64,000 nucleotides of DNA from Paragordius varius. Its lineage: Eukaryota; Nematomorpha. The stretch is from assembly GCA_964247055.1 (NCBI GenBank), contig OZ176050.1:11966001-12030000 (forward strand), read 5' to 3'. The notes under the pieces are model-generated. The model was not told the origin of the DNA, did no database searches, and saw only the letters and a program-made list of their open reading frames with translations. Numbering within the stretch: position 1 is the first letter of the stretch; each line of letters begins with the position of its first letter. Of the stretch, positions 39,385-49,864 are shown piece by piece. The translations under genes were made by a program, and so were the position numbers.

Positions 39385-41330
39385 GTGGTGGACTAGTTTA
39401 TTTAAAACCAAATTTTATTTAGATATTTTGGTTCATTTAAAAAAATTATATTAGGATAGAATCATATATTATAACCGTTTCTTTCAGTAGTATTTAAATA
39501 ATATCAATTTAAAAGGACACAAAGAGAGTCGAAATCGAATTCAAGTGTTAATTATATTTTACATTTAAATGAAAATAACACAACATTTTGCTATATATAT
39601 ATATATTATCCTGTATAACATTTCGAAAATTGTGCATCTAAATACCCCCGACTAAATTTAAGTTAGGATTTTTAAAAAACTACGGAAGAAAACGGTCCCA
39701 ATTTTAATTTATGCATCTATTTAAAAAATAATAATTATGCTAAAATATCTAAATTATTTGTTTTGAAAAAAAAGTTCCATGTCAAACTACTACGACGCCA
39801 TTTTTATTTTACAAAATTTTTGCATCGTCTTGATTTATTTTTAAGGGTAAAATTAACACTTTGATTCAAATTGGGGTATCTAAATACCCCAGACTAAATT
39901 TAAAATAATATTTTTAAAAAACTACTGAAGGAAACGGTCCCAATTTAAATTTATGCTTCTATCCTGATAAATATTATATAAATATGCCAAAACATATTGA
40001 TAAAATTTTGTTATGAACAAAAAGCTCCATGTCAAACTACTTCGACGCCATTTTTATTTTACAAAATTTTTGCAAAATATCGTCTTTATTTAATTTTAAG
40101 GGTAAAACTAAAGCTAATTTTTTATATAATTACATCTAACATTGATAGAAATAGAAAAAGCGGTTTAGTTTGTATAATTTTTCAATTTTACAATTTGACA
40201 CATGTCACGTTGACGAAATTTTTACCTTTCGGTTTTAGCTTAAAATAAGAAATATCAAGTATTATTGAATAAATTTTTTTATATATTTCGGTTTATTAAT
40301 GTTAGATGAGTGCAAAATTTTGCCATGGTTTCGATTCCTTCTATATTTTTTAAAGAATGCAATTTTAAACAGGCCTGGGGTATCCAACTACCCCAATTTG
40401 AATCGAAGGACTAAAATGAGTGTGTTGTATCCAAGTGTTAAAGCTAATTTCTTATATAAATTACATCTAACATTGATAGAAATAGAAAAAGCGGTTTATA
40501 TTATTTTTTTAATTTACCATTTCACATGTCACGTTGACGAAATTTTTACATTTCGGTTTTAGCTTAACACTTAAATACAACACATTCATTTCAGTCCTTC
40601 GATTCAAATCGGGGTAGTTAGATCCCCAGGCCTGTTTAAAATTAATTTTTTTAAATATGGAAGGAATTGTAACAGACAAAATTTTGCACTTATATAACTT
40701 TAATAAAGCGATATTTATAAAAAAATATATTCAAATACTTGATATTACTTATTTTAAAATAAACCAAAAAGAAAAAATTAGTCAACGGGACATGTGTGCA
40801 ATGGTGAATTTGAATAATAATGCGAATTAAACCGCTTTTTCTATTTCTATCAATGTTAGATGTAATTTAAATAAAAAATTAGCTTTAATCTTACCCTTAA
40901 AATTAGATGAAGATAATATTTTTTAAAAAATTTATAAAATAAAATTGGCGTCGAAGTAGTTTGACATGGAACTTTTTTTCAAAACAAAATTTTATTTAGA
41001 TATTTTGGCTTATTATTAAATTTTTAATTGGATAGAAGCATAAATTTAAATTGGAACGGTTTCCTTCAGTAGTTTTTTAAAAATATCAGTTTAAATTTAG
41101 CCTGTGGTATATAAATACCCCAATTTGAATTGGAGTAAAATAAGTAATAGTATTGTTGAATAAAATTTTTTATATATGGTTTATTTATGTTGTATAAGTG
41201 CAAAATTTTGCCATGGTTTTGATTCCTTCCATATTTTTTATAAAATTTAATTTTAAACAGGCGGGTATCCAACTACCCCAATTTGAATCGAAGGACTGAA
41301 ATGAATGTGTTGTATCCAAGTGTTAATTGG
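39385..41330. repeat. Cluster of family-C elements (GGGGTA...TACCCC)
   Basis: At least five full or partial copies of one repeat lie together in alternating orientations: antisense 39390-39560, sense 39630-39855, sense 39853-40447, antisense 40567-41135 and sense 41137-41326. A full unit opens AACACTTTGATTCAAATTGG, GGTATCTAAATACCCC and closes with CTACCCCAATTTGAATCGAA, then ATGTGTTGTATCCAAGTGTT, so the ends are imperfect inverted repeats. Recurrent internal landmarks are TTCCATGTCAAACTACTTCG, CGCCATTTTTATTTTAC, ACATCTAACATTGATAGAAA and TCACGTTGACGAAATTTTTA. No transposase was seen, so these are non-autonomous. Another copy is at 52490-52985. Confidence 0.8.
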
Positions 41331-41444
41331 GTAAACATATGTTTATGAAGTAACTAAATTGAGAATAAAGGTTTAACACACTGATTTTTTATTGGTTTAA
41401 TTTGAATCTTCAAAAACAAAATTTTACAATATATACTATAATAC

Positions 41445-42290
41445 TTTTAGTTTGAAATAAAAAACATATAATTTTTTAAATATATATTCCAAAAAATATC
41501 ACTAAAATATATGATAAAGTACCTATATAAAGCAAAATAATATTTAAAAAAAATCTTTAGATGGAAGAGCCGAAAGTCTAAATTTTTTCGTTCTTCTAAA
41601 ATGGGCTGGTTCTCTAGAAATAAAAGCTAAAATGCCGGAATGGCGCGATAAAAATAATATATGATAAATTTTGATATTAATTAAATATATTTTTTTAACC
41701 ACATGCTTTATTAAAAATTTAATTTTGAGGCATAAAGGAAACGGTATAAAAACCCTTAAAGATTTCATTAAAACACTTTTTCAACATAATTCGATAATGC
41801 TGAACATTTCTTTTACTTCAAAATTTTGATTAATAATATTGGTTTGTCTTCAAATTTAACTCCTATAAATTGTGTTATTTATAAAAATCTACCAAAATTT
41901 GAAAGCAAACGAAACTTTAAATTTCTGAAGCCATAGAAATGTTCAGCATATAGGAAGAGAATATCTAAAAGCGTTTTTATACCGTTTCCATCATGCCTAA
42001 AAATAGTAAAAGGGACGCTTCAACAAATAAATAGTATGCTTTTTTTAAAAAAAATTTGGATGTCAAAATATAGTGTGTGTTTAAAATTTTTATCGCGGAA
42101 TCTCCGCATTTTTGCGTTTATTTCAAGACAAGTAGCCCATTTTACAAAAGCAACAAATTTTGAGACTTTCGAAGCCCTAAAAATTAAAATTTAAATATTG
42201 TTATGCTTTTTATATGTAGCCTATGAAAATTTAAACGATATTTTTAAGTCTCTAGCTTTCATCAAAAAGCATTATTTAAAAAAAATGATC
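41445..42290. repeat. Long foldback (inverted-repeat) element, about 850 bp
   Basis: Two diverged arms face each other around a centre near 41870. Matching landmarks, left arm versus reverse complement of the right arm, are AAAAATATCACTAAAAT with AAAAATATCGTTTAAAT, GCCGAAAGTCT with TTCGAAAGTCT, CTAAAATGGGCT with GTAAAATGGGCT, GGCGCGATAAAAA with TCCGCGATAAAAA, GGAAACGGTATAAAAAC in both, and ATGCTGAACATTTCT in both. Similarity is perhaps 70-80%, so this is an old element. No coding sequence or clear target duplication was identified; the outer limits are approximate. Confidence 0.65.
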
Positions 42291-43322
42291 ACGAATTTTT
42301 CCATTATATATGACTCATAAGGGGCAAATCCTAAAGTGCCTTGATAATTCTGATAAATTTGGCTATCAGAAAATATATATTTCATCGGGTTATTTTTATA
42401 CCCCCCGATTTTGGACGCAGTGTAAATATTTATTTAGCCAGCATAAATTACGTGTTTTAATGTTAAACTTTATACAATTCAGAATAAATTAGGGAAATGA
42501 CTGCTTAAAATCAGTTTTAATTATTTATATGCAACGTTATCGTTATTTTTCAATTTCGAAAGCTGGTGATCTTTATCCAAAAATATTCAAACATTTTTGC
42601 CCAAAGATTTGGCAGACATGAATGCATTGTAAAAATTAATAAAATAATATATTATTTCGAAGCCGTTTTTGGTTCCAAAAAGAACTGATGGTCGGGTTCC
42701 ACACGGTTAGGGCTTTTATTTTGTTATTAACTGTGTGTGTGTGTGTGACATTTTCATTTTTCTATTATAGTTTCAGGCATTTGATAAGGCTAAAACATTT
42801 TTACCTTACCGTTTTTCCTTAACATTTTTTCCCCTGCTTCAGTACACAATTTTCATAAAAATGGAATTATATAATTTTGGTTTCAATTTTTCGCACAAAA
42901 TATTTTTGGTTCCGGTTGTTTTTTAATCAAAGGGTTATATTTTGATTCCCAACGTTTATAGTAGCCACAAATATTGAAAGTTATTGTTTTAAAAATTAAA
43001 AAGCCTTAATTAGAATTCTAAAAAGAGATCTTGCCCTTTTAAGAGCGGTACTTTAATAAATAATATACAATTTTTCAACTTTCCATAAAAAACATTTCGT
43101 TTCCTCGGAAGTGGTGATTTCGATTCATAAAATGGTAATTGTTCCACCCTGATTATGAATAAATTTATACATCGACGGATACAGCCGATGATTGTTTGCA
43201 ATAATGTAAAAACTTCTCCATAAATTGCGGCTTTTCGTTTTTTAGTATTGAGTTCCAAGGTTATATATTAATAAGATTTATATTTATTTTCTCATACACT
43301 ACTTGGTATACACACAAAAATA
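42291..43322. other. Intergenic stretch with a (GT)n microsatellite
   Basis: A GT run lies at 42732-42748. Otherwise I see AT-rich DNA that should include the GPCR 3' UTR; short ORFs are not supported. Confidence 0.4.
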
Positions 43323-46300
43323 TCATAAAAAGTTAAATAGATAAGATAATTGAGCTCTTCGAAAACTAAACCAATTATCTCGTGCTACCTTTAATTGTCG
43401 GATAAAAAGGAAGGCGAAAATTGAATTTAAAGAAAATTTGAAACTATAAATAAGGCTAAGAGTAAAAGCTACATATGGGTTTGTGGCATCTAACCATTTA
43501 CCATTCGGTATCTCAAGGAGGATAGCATTGATTAGAATGACAGAGAAGCATGCGAACGCATACTTTATTATACCTAAAATAAAATTATATAAGTAAATCA
43601 TTCATAATTTGAAACAAATTTTACTTAATAGGAGAATAATGAGATATTTTGATCTAAGGAGCGAAAAAATAAATCTATAATGCCTAAAGTAGCATCAATT
43701 TTTTGAAGTTTTAATAGCTATAATTAGATTTTGATGCCATCCTTCACGGTTTAACAAATGGATCCAATTAATTACTGGTTCAATAATGTTGGTAACATTC
43801 AAAAATGAATTTAACATTACAATATAAATTTATAGTTACGACCACTTTAAACTAAGCTTTTACTATCTTTGAACTCAAAAAGTGTAGTCTTTAAGATGTT
43901 GCCATTGTGAGAGTCATTGCATACGCGATATAATCAACCTAAACACCAATATATATCAATTATGTATTTGAAAAATGAAATAAATTTTTCAGTCAGGGCA
44001 CAAGATCCAAATTTCTCCTTATATATCTGACCATATAAAAAATATATAACTTTTGGAATTCAAATTCCCCTTGAAAAATTTAAATTTACCCTGAACAATT
44101 TAAATTCACTCTTGAACAATTCAAATTTACCCTAAAAATTAATTATGTGTTTTCTGGCTAATATAAATCATTTATATAAAATATATATTTACGACATAGT
44201 TTATTATTTTTTCAGCATTATATTAATTTTAAACAAAATACATCTCATATTTTAAAAATATATAAAAATAAAGGTAATTTTTAATCTTAAAGAAAACATA
44301 ATTAATTTTCGGGAAAATTTTGTTAAAGGGTGAATTTGAATAATTTAAGGGTGATTGAGGTGTAAATGATATATTCAACCGTTTGTCCTGTAAAAATGGT
44401 TACATTTTACTGAAATGATAAATTAAACAATATTATGGGGAATGGAAAATCCAGATACCTACTCAAATTAAACCATTGGCGACATTAACATTCTCCTTTT
44501 TATAAATTTTAGCAAGGGTGATTATTATAAATCAATCATTATCATATCAAACGCTTTTAAAATATTTTATTACCCTTTTCATTGTTCCACTCAGCTGTAA
44601 AACTTTGTCGTATCCTCACATTTCGTTCATTACCCATACTCCCATGTGTAAGTAAAAATATACGCTGGCCAAGCCTTTTCGCTAAAGACATACGCGGTTC
44701 AGTCCTCATATTATTATAATAATCTGTGTTGGTGGGCATGTTAGGATTAATTTGATTTCTAAATTTTGTGATAGCGCCTTTGATAGAGGCATTAAATTTG
44801 ACAAAGGGTTTATTTCTCCCCATTATATCCTCGACAGAATTAGGATGTGATGTATTCAAATTAATAAAACTCTGCAAGATTGGGCTAGCATGAAGTGATG
44901 CATAATAATTGTTCAATAACTTCATGGCTCTCCGATCAATTTTGCGCATTCGCTTAAACAAGAGAAAGAAAAATATTAGAATTATTCCAAATTTAATCCA
45001 ATTCCACACGTAAAATGTGCGGAACGTAATCAATTTCAGGACGCCATAGTTGATGAAACACGACGTTAATTTGTAGTTGAAAAAGACTTGGCCAAGCAGT
45101 AAATGCCACGTCTTGATGAAAAAAACGTAGACGGTTAAAATGCAAACACCGATAAAAACACCCTTTCTCGTGTTTATAAAGTAACGCTTGAAGTCGGCAA
45201 ATATGATCGTTACGTATCGTTCAATAACCAGCAAATATAGGGACATTGAGGATCCGACAAAAACAATGTCATTAAAATATCCAATAACATAACACAAGTG
45301 TGTTAATTGCCTATATATGACATAAGATGTATAATTAGTTAATTATCCCGTAAATTGGAAAGTAAAACTATATACGGATGGTGAACATCAATAAATATTT
45401 GGTAACTATATATATATATATTTTAATAGTTATTAAAACCAACAACTTGGAATTCTTTTAACGTAGCCCAAAAATGTTTAACAAGATTAATATTTATGAG
45501 GTTGACACCTGTCTCCATAAGGCTGCTGCCCCTATTTAAGTGATATTTAAATTTACAAGAGAACAAATTAACTTTGTGTCAACCTTATCTGAACCTAATA
45601 TATATATTATATATATATATATATATATGATAATTGCAGCACTACTTTAATTACTGTTGAGTCATACTCTATTAATATATTTTGAAAATAAATAGACTAT
45701 CAAAATAGACAATTTAACATTTATATCTGCAACCTTTTTAAAAAAAATTTTTTATAAATAGTGATTCCCCACCCGGAGATTTTACCATTGGGCGAGTTCG
45801 ATGTCAGTTCGCACAACAGGAAACAAGGAGTGCATCATTAAAAAATACTTGTTTTTAAAAGGATATTTTGATTTGGCTTTTTTACCCAATAATATATTTC
45901 TGTCACTAATTTAACACTATAATCCAACTAAGACGCTTTAATTTTTTGGCAAAATTATTATGATCAGGGTGATCATTTTAGTAGAGCATAAGATATTTTC
46001 GTTAATTTCGAAAAATAATACGTACGGTTATGGAAGTAAACACCCTTTAAACTAATCTATACCAAAATTTTAAAAATTGATCTTGCTTAGAGTATTTGAA
46101 ATTTTGTAAAATATGCATATATATTTTTTACCTTAAACCAGGGTACACCAAATAGGCCAAATAACTGAAGGCATAAATCAATCCTCCCAAACAATCCCAA
46201 ACAGTTATAACTGCTATAAGGACTAAGGCTGGTTTGTTTTTCAATACCTCATTAGTGATTATTATGAAAAATAAAAATAAATTGCCAATGAAACCGCATA

Positions 46301-46355
46301 AATTAACACTTGTAATTACGAATGCAAATAGGTGACGATTAAGAAGGGTTCCCAT
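43323..46355 (-). CDS. Divergent rhodopsin-family GPCR (orphan), 3 exons
   Basis: Exons (minus): 46355-46132, 45310-44574, 43573-43323, joined by GT-AG introns of matching phase; 403 residues from the first ATG. Exon 1 holds TM1 with the GN motif (CGFIGNLFLFFIII) and TM2 with its conserved Asp (AVITVWDCLGGLIYAF). Exon 2 holds TM3, a DRY-equivalent ERY (LYLLVIERYVTII), TM4, TM5 and a long basic third intracellular loop. Exon 3 holds TM6 and TM7 (SLIYSFKFSLNSIFAFLFIR). The TM6 CWxP and the TM7 NPxxY are not recognisable, so signalling may be atypical or the receptor fast-evolving. The ATG leaves fewer than ten residues before TM1, and the open frame extends nine codons further upstream without an ATG, so a 5' exon may be missing. 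Ligand unknown. Confidence 0.8.
44047..44376. repeat. Foldback element, family A (GPCR intron 2)
   Basis: The left arm has GGAATTCAAATTCCCC and degenerate units (AACAATTCAAATTTACCCTA); the right arm has AGGGTGAATTTGAATAATTT and GTGTAAATGATATAT. The centre (ATTATGTGTTTTCTGGCTAA, then TTTATTATTTTTTCAGCATT) matches the other family-A copies. It is more diverged than the copies at 25609 and 47700. Confidence 0.7.
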
Positions 46356-47699
46356 TTCAAATCTAGTACTTAGATGGTTCAAATGGCGAAAAAATAAATA
46401 AGGACGTAAACGTAATTAGATATTGATTTATCTGTTTTGTTATTCATTCATTAATAATAATATCGATGGCCCAAAAAGGGATTAGTATTATCATTTTAGA
46501 ATAAATAATTTATGAGATTGTTTTAATTATTTTGAATATAAATAAAGGGCGGCAGTCTTTTATAAAAAATTGAAAAACTAGTTTTCACTCCAAAATGTCT
46601 ATAGATATTTGTCAGAATTTTGCCGTTTTATGACGTAAATATAAATAAAAAACTTATATTGATGTGTTATTGCTCAGTTTTCGGGTATTACCTTTGCGAA
46701 ATAAAATATTGAAAAAGCAGAAATTGCAAAGCTAAGACTAATAACATACAATTAAACTTTAATGTCTTTTTAGGATTTATGTGCTCTTATAAAGATGCTT
46801 AACACCGAATCAAATAATCGCATTGTTAAGGGCTAGTTAAATTAAAATAAAATTGAACTAGTTTTAAATTGGCTTCAGATATAATTGATTAATTGGCTCT
46901 AACATCGTTTTCTGGACTAATTGCTTTGGAAAAAATAAAACTAGTTTTGCATTGTTATTTGATGGGGTTTCACCGGTTAAGATAATTTGATATGCAGTCA
47001 GCTATTTTAACCATTTAAAAATTAATCAGATTAGTTTATGTAAATAATTTTTTAATTCTAAGTAAATATACTTTCAATAACACGTTTCTCATTTCAATAA
47101 GACTAGCAATTTTTCCAATTAACCATATTTTTTGAGCGTTCAATCATTATTTTTTTATCCTTTATAGTGCCTAATTATGCTTTTGTCAAAGGTTGGTACT
47201 AGGGTTAGGTCTAAACGGAACTCCTCATTAAAACAACCAGTCAGATACTTTTAACCATTATGATGCAGTAAAAATTATTTTCATGAGATTTTCAACTTTA
47301 TTAAATTTTTCTAAATTTCTATTAATATATTATTAAAACTTCTTTAACTAATTCAACGCTGGATTTTGTTGCGTTTGGCGTAAAAACATATATTTGCATT
47401 TCTGATGACTGCTATGATCATAAAAAACTGCATTCATAATCAAGCGGCCAAACCGTTTATCATTCTATGACCGGCAAAAAAATCAACTTTATTGGTATTA
47501 TATATATATAATATTTAACATAAAATATGCGTTTTTCGAGCAGGAATTATAAAATAATATTTAAATTTGATTGACTTTGACTAATATTCGAGTATTTAAT
47601 TTAATTAGATGCGAAGGATCTATCCTATATCTATTTATTAATTTCAATTAAAAAAATATTTTCTCCCTTTTAATAATTTTACAATATCCCTGATGAAAA
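46356..47699. other. Intergenic AT-rich stretch upstream of the GPCR
   Basis: Probably contains the GPCR promoter and any missing 5' exon. No gene, RNA or repeat was recognised. Confidence 0.4.
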
Positions 47700-48070
47700 C
47701 CATTTACAATTCAAATTCACCCTTGAACAATTCAAATTCACCCTCGAACAATTCAAATTCACCCTCGAACAATTCAAATTCACCCTTGAACAATTCAAAT
47801 TCACCATAAAAATAAATTATGTGTTTTCGGGCTATTATAACTCATCATTAATATAAATATAATCTTATAGCCAAGTTTATTAATTTTTCAGTATTATATA
47901 TATTTTACAGGAATTTTTTTTTTTTAAATATAAAAAATATAGGTAATTTTTAATCTTAAAAAACACATTTTCTTTTAGGGTGATTTTGAATTGTTCGAGG
48001 GTGAATTGGAATTGTTCGAGGGTGAATTTGAATTGTTCAAGGGTGAATTTGAATTGTTTAAGGGTAATTT
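47700..48070. repeat. Foldback element, family A, best-preserved copy
   Basis: The left arm is ACCATTTACAATTCAAATTC followed by near-perfect 21-bp units (ACCCTCGAACAATTCAAATTC) repeated in tandem. The right arm holds the same units inverted (GAATTGTTCGAGGGTGAATT). The centre of about 170 bp is AT-rich. An antisense ORF over this copy shows four near-identical 7-residue repeats (LEQFKFT type), an accident of 21 being a multiple of three. Confidence 0.85.
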
Positions 48071-48644
48071 TCAATTTGCTACACAATAGTGTAAAAACAA
48101 CAAAATATTGAATTCACAATTTTTTTCTTTCTTTTTTCCATACACTACTGTGTTACAAATAGCCCAACTATAGCGTGAAATAAGCAACCATTAAAAGCCT
48201 GTAAATGAAAATTTAAGAAACGGTGCCCTGAATATTATAAAATAAATTTTTTACATTAAATATATTTTTCTGGCCGACGTTTAATTAAGATTTTAAAAAA
48301 TTTCAAACTTTAGAAGCCGTACATTATTATTTGCAGGTCGCACAAGTATCGTTGCTTTAGAACAGGAGTATACACAACACAAATGGCCTGGGAGACTGCA
48401 TTTAAAAAATATATGGACATTAATAAGTATAATTAGATTTCAAACATAAGACCGTAAATAATTTCTCTTGTTAGTTTGTTGCCAAAATTTAGAAAGTTAT
48501 ATTCAGATATAAATTTGTTTGAAATACAGTATGAATATAGTATACATTGCCTATTAATTAAATGTTGCCAGCTATGGCCTACGCTTTTTACTGTTATTAG
48601 CGAATAAAATTCTCTTTGCTGTATATGCTATCTGGTACATACCA

Positions 48645-49245
48645 TTTGCACTTCAAGAGTTCCTACACTTCAAGTTGGTCCTTGAACACTTCAAGTTGGT
48701 CTTTAGACTTTTTTTGTTTTTAACTTTTATCAATCGAATCGTATATCATTCATCTATTTTATCGTTTTTAACCTATTTTCTATTATTTAACATACATTAT
48801 AAATAAATATCAACTTTAAATTCAGAAACGTATATCTTTATTATTTTCTTAAAATTATTATGGATTTTTATAAGATTTTAACACGTAATTAAAAAATAAT
48901 TAAGTTTTCTGGGTTATTTTATATAATTTTTCATCGAAAGCATTTGAAGGTTAATAATTTTGTTAAATTAAAAAAATTAGTTTGTAACAAAAAAGTAGTC
49001 TCTGAATAAAAAATTTATTTTATAAATAAACATATAATAAATAAAGAAAATTAGGTTTATATATAATAAAATAAAAAAACAAATATTATGGTTAAATCAA
49101 AATTTAAAAATTCTAAGGACCAACTTGAAGTGTTGACCAACTTGAAATGTTCAAGGAGTAACTTGAAGTGTTCAGGGTCCAACTCGAAGTGTTCAAGGAC
49201 CAACTTAAAGTGTTCAAGGACACTCTTGAGATGCAAAAGATATAT
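48645..49245. repeat. Foldback element, family B, complete copy
   Basis: The left arm starts ATACCATTTGCACTTCAAGA and continues with 21-bp units of the form CCTTGAACACTTCAAGTTGG. The right arm holds the inverted units (CCAACTTGAAGTGTTCAAGG) five or so times and ends CTTGAGATGCAAAAGATATAT. The centre of about 370 bp is AT-rich and non-coding. Arm design, terminal ATACCATTT and unit length parallel family A. Confidence 0.8.
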
Positions 49246-49864
49246 CTAGCAATATATACTTATTCATACTGTATATCGATTTTATCAGCATATTGGGCAA
49301 TATCGTATTTATTAGTAATATTCCATTTTTTATGGGCTGCATGATGAAGATCCCTTTAGATATATATCAAATGGTTGAAAACGTCTTGTTACATACCAAT
49401 ATTCAGTTGAATATCGAAACAAAATTATTTATAGCCACTATATGACAGAATAGGTATACCTATGTAAATTTTCGAGTTAGAATATAATATGTATGCGATT
49501 TTTTTATGCTAACTTGTAATTGTTATATATTTGCCCGTTTAACTTGTGGTTAACATCATAAAGCGTAAAAATATTTTCTATTTCATTTTCCATTTTTGGC
49601 ATCAAATTAATTATTATTTATTCACACAATATACTATTCATCTTGCATAAATTAATTTCTATGGTTATGTATATATACTATAAATATAATTGTTAGTGAG
49701 AGATTAAATTAAATAGGAATATAAATTTAAAAATTTGTTAACTTCACATAATTGTATGTAAAAACGCAACAAGGAATGATTGCGGAAGATTCTTTATATT
49801 GAATATATGCATTTCATTTGGCTTAATTTTTGGACGGCAATATATATTCATAAATTATTGTTCA
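49246..49864. other. Downstream flank of the SLC38-like gene
   Basis: AT-rich DNA expected to carry the transporter's 3' UTR. No independent feature was recognised. Confidence 0.4.

Noticed and set aside
45499-45585. Short inverted repeat AGGTTGACAC...GTGTCAACCT in the GPCR intron
   Set aside because: Arms are only about 10 bp, and no further copy or target duplication was seen; too little to call an element.
46356-46382. GPCR start nine codons upstream of the ATG
   Set aside because: The first codon of that frame is TTG, not ATG. I used the ATG at 46355 and note that a 5' exon may be missing.
47700-48070. CRISPR-like direct-repeat array
   Set aside because: The 21-bp units are contiguous without unique spacers, occur as inverted pairs around a centre, and the DNA is animal. 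They are arms of a foldback element.
47880-48086. Protein with heptad repeats (LEQFKFT type)
   Set aside because: The repetition is produced by the 21-bp DNA unit read in frame over one arm of the foldback element. There is no flanking gene structure.
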